This document shows positions 61,604 to 64,000 of a stretch of 64,000 bases of DNA, piece after piece. Position 1 is the first letter of the stretch. Each line of letters begins with the position of its first letter. This stretch comes from Bryobacterales bacterium (GTDB taxonomy: Bacteria; Acidobacteriota; Terriglobia; Bryobacterales; Bryobacteraceae), in contig JAEUQC010000158.1 in assembly GCA_016789905.1 (NCBI GenBank), forward strand, positions 49,815-113,814, in the 5' to 3' direction. The notes under the pieces are model-generated. The model saw only the letters and a program-made list of their open reading frames with translations. It was not told the origin of the DNA and made no database searches. Both the position numbers and the translations under genes were made by a program.

Positions 61604-62509
61604 TTAGACGCGCCCCAGCCTCGCCGCGAATCCATAAATCTGCGCCACCCGTCCAGCAACAATTCCGCCGCCCGGGTCCGTTCCCGCATGAATCGGCACA
61701 AACAGCGCCGTGCCCTCCCGCCGCGCCAGCACATTGCTCGCCACCAATGCCCGCATCATCCACACCGCCGCCGCTACAGTCGGGCACTCCACTCCTAACC
61801 ATCCCCTATACCCGTGTGCCGTAGCCTTCAGCCCGGTCAGCGCCCCAATCCGCGCACCCAACGCCATCCGCTCCGCTTCTCCTCCCGCTCCCGGTTCCAC
61901 CAACGGCAGCGTCTCGGCCATCGTATCAAACAACGCGCCAATCGCTCGCGCCTGCGCCGGCCAGGTATGTTCCACCCAGTAGTGGCATGTTTTCGCGGTA
62001 CTGGTGATGACGTTCTTGATTTCTTTCTCCACTCGATACGCCGGCCCCACCGGCAATAACAGGTCACGTCCTTCCGCCCGCGCCGAGACGTTTTCCATAG
62101 GAATGGCCCGCAGCAGCCATGCCGCCATCTTTTCGTCCTCGCACGTTAACCGCGCCCAGCCCAGCCTCTCGGAAACTTCGGCGGCGAGCGAAGTCACCAG
62201 CCGCAGCCCACGGCAAATCTCCTCGGCTGCGTCCCCGTACTTTTCCGGCTCAGCCTCAATCGCCTCGGCTGTTCCCGGTTCCAATAGGGTTCCTTTGTGC
62301 GGCGGCCCGCCCGCCATCGCCAGGTCGCAAAACGAACCCCATATTTCGTTCCACGCTACCTTCCCATCCGGCCCATACTTCAACTTCGCCGAGCCCATCG
62401 ACACCGGCTGCACCTCTTCATAGCACTCCTGATAGGTGTTCGGCAGCAGGGTTTTAATGCGTTCTTCCAGCGCCGCCAGCGCCGTCTGCTCGTCCGCGGT
62501 ATGGATCAT
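61604..62509 (-). CDS. Conserved-looking protein of unknown function
   Basis: 301 residues, no membrane segment or signal. The first ~70 residues (EERIKTLLPNTYQECYEEVQP, KLKYGPDGKVAWNEIWGSFC) and the helical remainder match no family I recognise. Two repeated halves are visible: LGWARLTCEDEKMAAWLLRAIPMENVSARAEG and YRGWLGVECPTVAAAVWMMRALVASNVLARREG (seen in part as AAWLLRAIPMENVSAR and AVWMMRALVASNVLAR), each followed by a hydrophobic strand (LLLPVG; LFVPIHAG). This internal duplication suggests a two-lobed ligand-binding protein. It is operonic with the site-2 protease gene downstream. Confidence 0.7.
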   Translation of the reverse strand: MIHTADEQTALAALEERIKTLLPNTYQECYEEVQPVSMGSAKLKYGPDGKVAWNEIWGSFCDLAMAGGPPHKGTLLEPGTAEAIEAEPEKYGDAAEEICRGLRLVTSLAAEVSERLGWARLTCEDEKMAAWLLRAIPMENVSARAEGRDLLLPVGPAYRVEKEIKNVITSTAKTCHYWVEHTWPAQARAIGALFDTMAETLPLVEPGAGGEAERMALGARIGALTGLKATAHGYRGWLGVECPTVAAAVWMMRALVASNVLARREGTALFVPIHAGTDPGGGIVAGRVAQIYGFAARLGRV

Positions 62510-62601
62510 CTCATATCTACCCTACCGCTCCAGGCGCCCTCAAGAAAATCGCCCTTCTTTGGACGCCTGGCCTGCCCAGGCCCGATACTGGAAGTAACCT
62601 C

Positions 62602-63426
62602 ATGGCTCACCGCTACGACGTTTCGCTGAAGGCGTTGTTCCTTCGCGAAGGGGACGGCATCATGCGTAACCTTCTCTTCGGCGGCAAGGTCGCCGAGCAC
62701 CTCGCCACCGAGCAACCCCAGGTCTTCAATCATCGTGCCGATATGGTGGTCCGCACCACGAACGGTTCCCTGCATCAGGTGGAGTTTCAGACCACCAACG
62801 AACCAGGATTCGCCCTCCGGATGCTCGAATACTACGCCTATCTGGTTCGCGCTCATCAGCAGCACGTTGACCAGAAGGTTCTCTACATGGGTGCGGCGCC
62901 GCTTCAAATGGAGTGCGCTTTTACCTCACCGTCCATTGATTTTCGCTTCGATATTGTGAATCTGCGGGAGTTCGATGCCGCAGTGCTGCTCGAAAGTGAC
63001 GACTGGGCTGACAACGCGCTGGCGTTGCTTGCCAAGGGCGACGCGGAGCGCGCGCTCAGCGTCGCCATCGCCCGGCTCCGCGCCCTGCGCGGCGACGAAC
63101 AAAACTGGGCCGCCGGCACGCTGCTGCTGCTTTCGGGCATAATTGGAATGGAAGAAGCCACGAACAACAGGCTGAAGGAGGTCGGTATGATCAACGTGAT
63201 GGAGAACAAGATCCTCGGGCCGCTTCTCCTGCAGCAATTCGAGCAGGGTGAGCAGAAAGGCCAGCAACAGGGAAGGCAAGAACTTCTCCGGGAACTGCTA
63301 ACCCAGAAGTTCGGCACTCTCCCCGCGTGGGCGATACAGCGTTTGGAAACCGCATCGGCGGAAGATCTGCAAGCCTGGGCGAGGCAGATCCTGCTCAGCA
63401 CGACCCTTGAAGATACCCTTCGCTAA
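62602..63426 (+). CDS. Rpn-family PD-(D/E)XK nuclease (recombination-promoting nuclease / transposase-like)
   Basis: 274 residues, normal for the family. The N-terminal nuclease domain has RYDVSLKALFL, then Asp47 in HRADMVVRT and the catalytic VEFQT (Glu61, Gln63), followed by LRMLEYYAYLVRAH and QKVLYMG. Rpn proteins cut DNA in a RecA-independent way and, in E. coli, defend against phages. The C-terminal ~79 residues are helical and Gln/Lys-rich (QKGQQQGRQELLRELL, LTQKFGTLPAWAI). A perfect AAGGAGGT (63175-63182) and an in-frame ATG (63187) lie inside the gene, giving a separate C-terminal product. The gene is followed by a second copy of that segment. Confidence 0.88.
   Translation: MAHRYDVSLKALFLREGDGIMRNLLFGGKVAEHLATEQPQVFNHRADMVVRTTNGSLHQVEFQTTNEPGFALRMLEYYAYLVRAHQQHVDQKVLYMGAAPLQMECAFTSPSIDFRFDIVNLREFDAAVLLESDDWADNALALLAKGDAERALSVAIARLRALRGDEQNWAAGTLLLLSGIIGMEEATNNRLKEVGMINVMENKILGPLLLQQFEQGEQKGQQQGRQELLRELLTQKFGTLPAWAIQRLETASAEDLQAWARQILLSTTLEDTLR
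63187..63426 (+). CDS. Intragenic C-terminal Rpn product (candidate antitoxin)
   Basis: An in-frame ATG at codon 196 of the Rpn gene is preceded by AAGGAGGT (63175-63182), a perfect anti-Shine-Dalgarno match with five bases of spacing. The product is 79 residues. In E. coli, RpnA makes such a short in-frame product that binds and inhibits the full-length nuclease. That this product is made and inhibits here is inference, supported by the separate conservation of the same unit at 63507. Confidence 0.55.
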   Translation: MINVMENKILGPLLLQQFEQGEQKGQQQGRQELLRELLTQKFGTLPAWAIQRLETASAEDLQAWARQILLSTTLEDTLR

Positions 63427-63506
63427 CCCAGTTCAGTTCATCGTTCCGTCGGTCTATCTGAAATGGTGCCCCGGTTCCAGCAGCTACCCGTCGTCGGGAG
63501 GTCGGT

Positions 63507-63758
63507 ATGATCAACGTGATGGAGAACAAGATCCTCGGGCCGCTTCTCCTGCAGCAATTCGAGCAGGGTGAACGGAAAGGGCAGCAGAAAGGCCAGCAAC
63601 AGGGAAGGCAAGAACTTCTCCGGGAACTGCTAACCCAGAAGTTCGGCACGCTCCCCGCGTGGGCGATAGAGCGCTTGCAATCCGCACCCGCCGAAGACCT
63701 GCGCACCTGCGCTCTGCGAGTCCTGCAGAGTTCGACGCTCGAAGACGCCCTTCGCTAA
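63507..63758 (+). CDS. Free-standing Rpn C-terminal domain protein (duplicate candidate antitoxin)
   Basis: 83 residues, four longer than the intragenic version because of an added KGQQ unit (GERKGQQKGQQQG versus GEQKGQQQG). It has its own GGGAGGT (63496-63502) five bases ahead of the ATG. It lacks any nuclease domain, so alone it would be an oligomerisation or inhibitory domain. The frame is intact and the end has diverged (LETAS to LQSAP and other changes) without stops, which argues for selection. Alternatively it is the remnant of a second Rpn gene that lost its 5' part. The 242 bases after it, to the window end, show no gene I can support. Confidence 0.65.
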   Translation: MINVMENKILGPLLLQQFEQGERKGQQKGQQQGRQELLRELLTQKFGTLPAWAIERLQSAPAEDLRTCALRVLQSSTLEDALR

Positions 63759-64000
63759 CGGCCGCGCTCCTGCAACTTCGGCGACTCTTCGGCAAAGAAC
63801 GAATCCACCCGCCCTCAGCCCGCCCGCAAACCGCAAAACGCCACCCTGCCCAAATATCGATGAACGAAACCGCTCCGCGGTAGGCGGGTGCCAGCGAGGC
63901 CTGGCAGCCGGAGGGCAGAGAGGGAGGGAGAAGGGTTCGCGGGGTGGTGGGAGAACCGGCAGACTGAGAGCGGTTGCCCGACAACCGAAATCGGTCTTAA

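Larger units (their letters stand above)
63177..63758 (+). repeat. Tandem duplication of the Rpn C-terminal segment
   Basis: The stretch 63177-63426 recurs at 63497-63758. The first ~75 bases are identical, a 12-base insert follows in copy two, then ~65 nearly identical bases, then clear divergence to the end. The copies start at the Shine-Dalgarno, 320 bases apart. The 70 bases between them show no trace of the nuclease domain. Confidence 0.85.

Noticed and set aside
63511..63984. 157-residue minus-strand frame over the Rpn duplicate
   Set aside because: Antisense to a frame with its own Shine-Dalgarno and homologue; low-complexity product.

Overview
The window looks like a chromosomal segment of a high-GC soil bacterium of the Acidobacteriota, most likely a Bryobacteraceae/Solibacter-type lineage. 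Evidence: an SBBP-repeat secreted protein with a C-terminal domain of the Solibacter type (TIGR03437-like, 31565-34258), a TonB-dependent receptor with an N-terminal carboxypeptidase-regulatory domain (55336-58788), a secreted FG-GAP protein, a two-domain PIG-L deacetylase and a class II (B12) ribonucleotide reductase. This is inference from protein families; no rRNA or tRNA gene was recognised.

Layout. 1-7 kb: 3' end of a DASS-type anion transporter, a DUF1835 gene coupled to a cellulose-synthase-like glycosyltransferase, a divergent GT-C membrane glycosyltransferase with a small membrane protein, an AsmA-like protein and a SnoaL-like protein. 7-13.3 kb: a minus-strand operon of secreted PIG-L deacetylase, a 42-residue membrane peptide and an SSS sodium symporter (start and stop codons overlap), preceded by an FG-GAP protein. 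13.4-24 kb: bacterioferritin, an NtrC-type regulator/histidine kinase/lipoprotein operon, an OmpA-like lipoprotein with a good terminator, an outer-membrane receptor, glgC, an MscS channel and a small cupin-like protein. 24-31.5 kb: a glycan-assembly cluster (a giant GT2-GT4 enzyme, a GT2 enzyme and a GT9 enzyme with a 42-residue-periodic coiled coil). 31.5-40.2 kb: SBBP protein, TPR protein, PLP decarboxylase, DUF1697, sugar isomerase-like TIM barrel, glycoside hydrolase and an exported RidA protein.

40.2-44.2 kb holds a two-gene unit: a metallophosphoesterase fused to a STAND/AAA NTPase, overlapping by ATGA a four-helix membrane protein that carries a second NTPase of similar layout. It is one of two candidate conflict/defence loci. 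44.2-55.3 kb: a lactonase-type propeller, a GH13 amylase, a large secreted propeller, nrdJ with a promoter overlapped by probable NrdR boxes, and an FGE-fold/sialidase fusion. 55.3-62.5 kb: TonB receptor, soluble ComEC-like metallo-beta-lactamase-fold protein, CBS-containing site-2 protease and an unknown protein.

62.6-63.8 kb is the second candidate: an Rpn-family nuclease gene with a perfect internal Shine-Dalgarno and in-frame ATG ahead of its C-terminal domain, followed by a free-standing second copy of exactly that segment. Established work on E. coli Rpn proteins shows that such intragenic C-terminal products act as antitoxins, so this may be a toxin/antitoxin locus with a duplicated antitoxin.

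Most genes are tightly packed and coding-strand runs are short. From about 24 kb onward the plus strand is C-rich regardless of gene orientation, which opens many long false reading frames.
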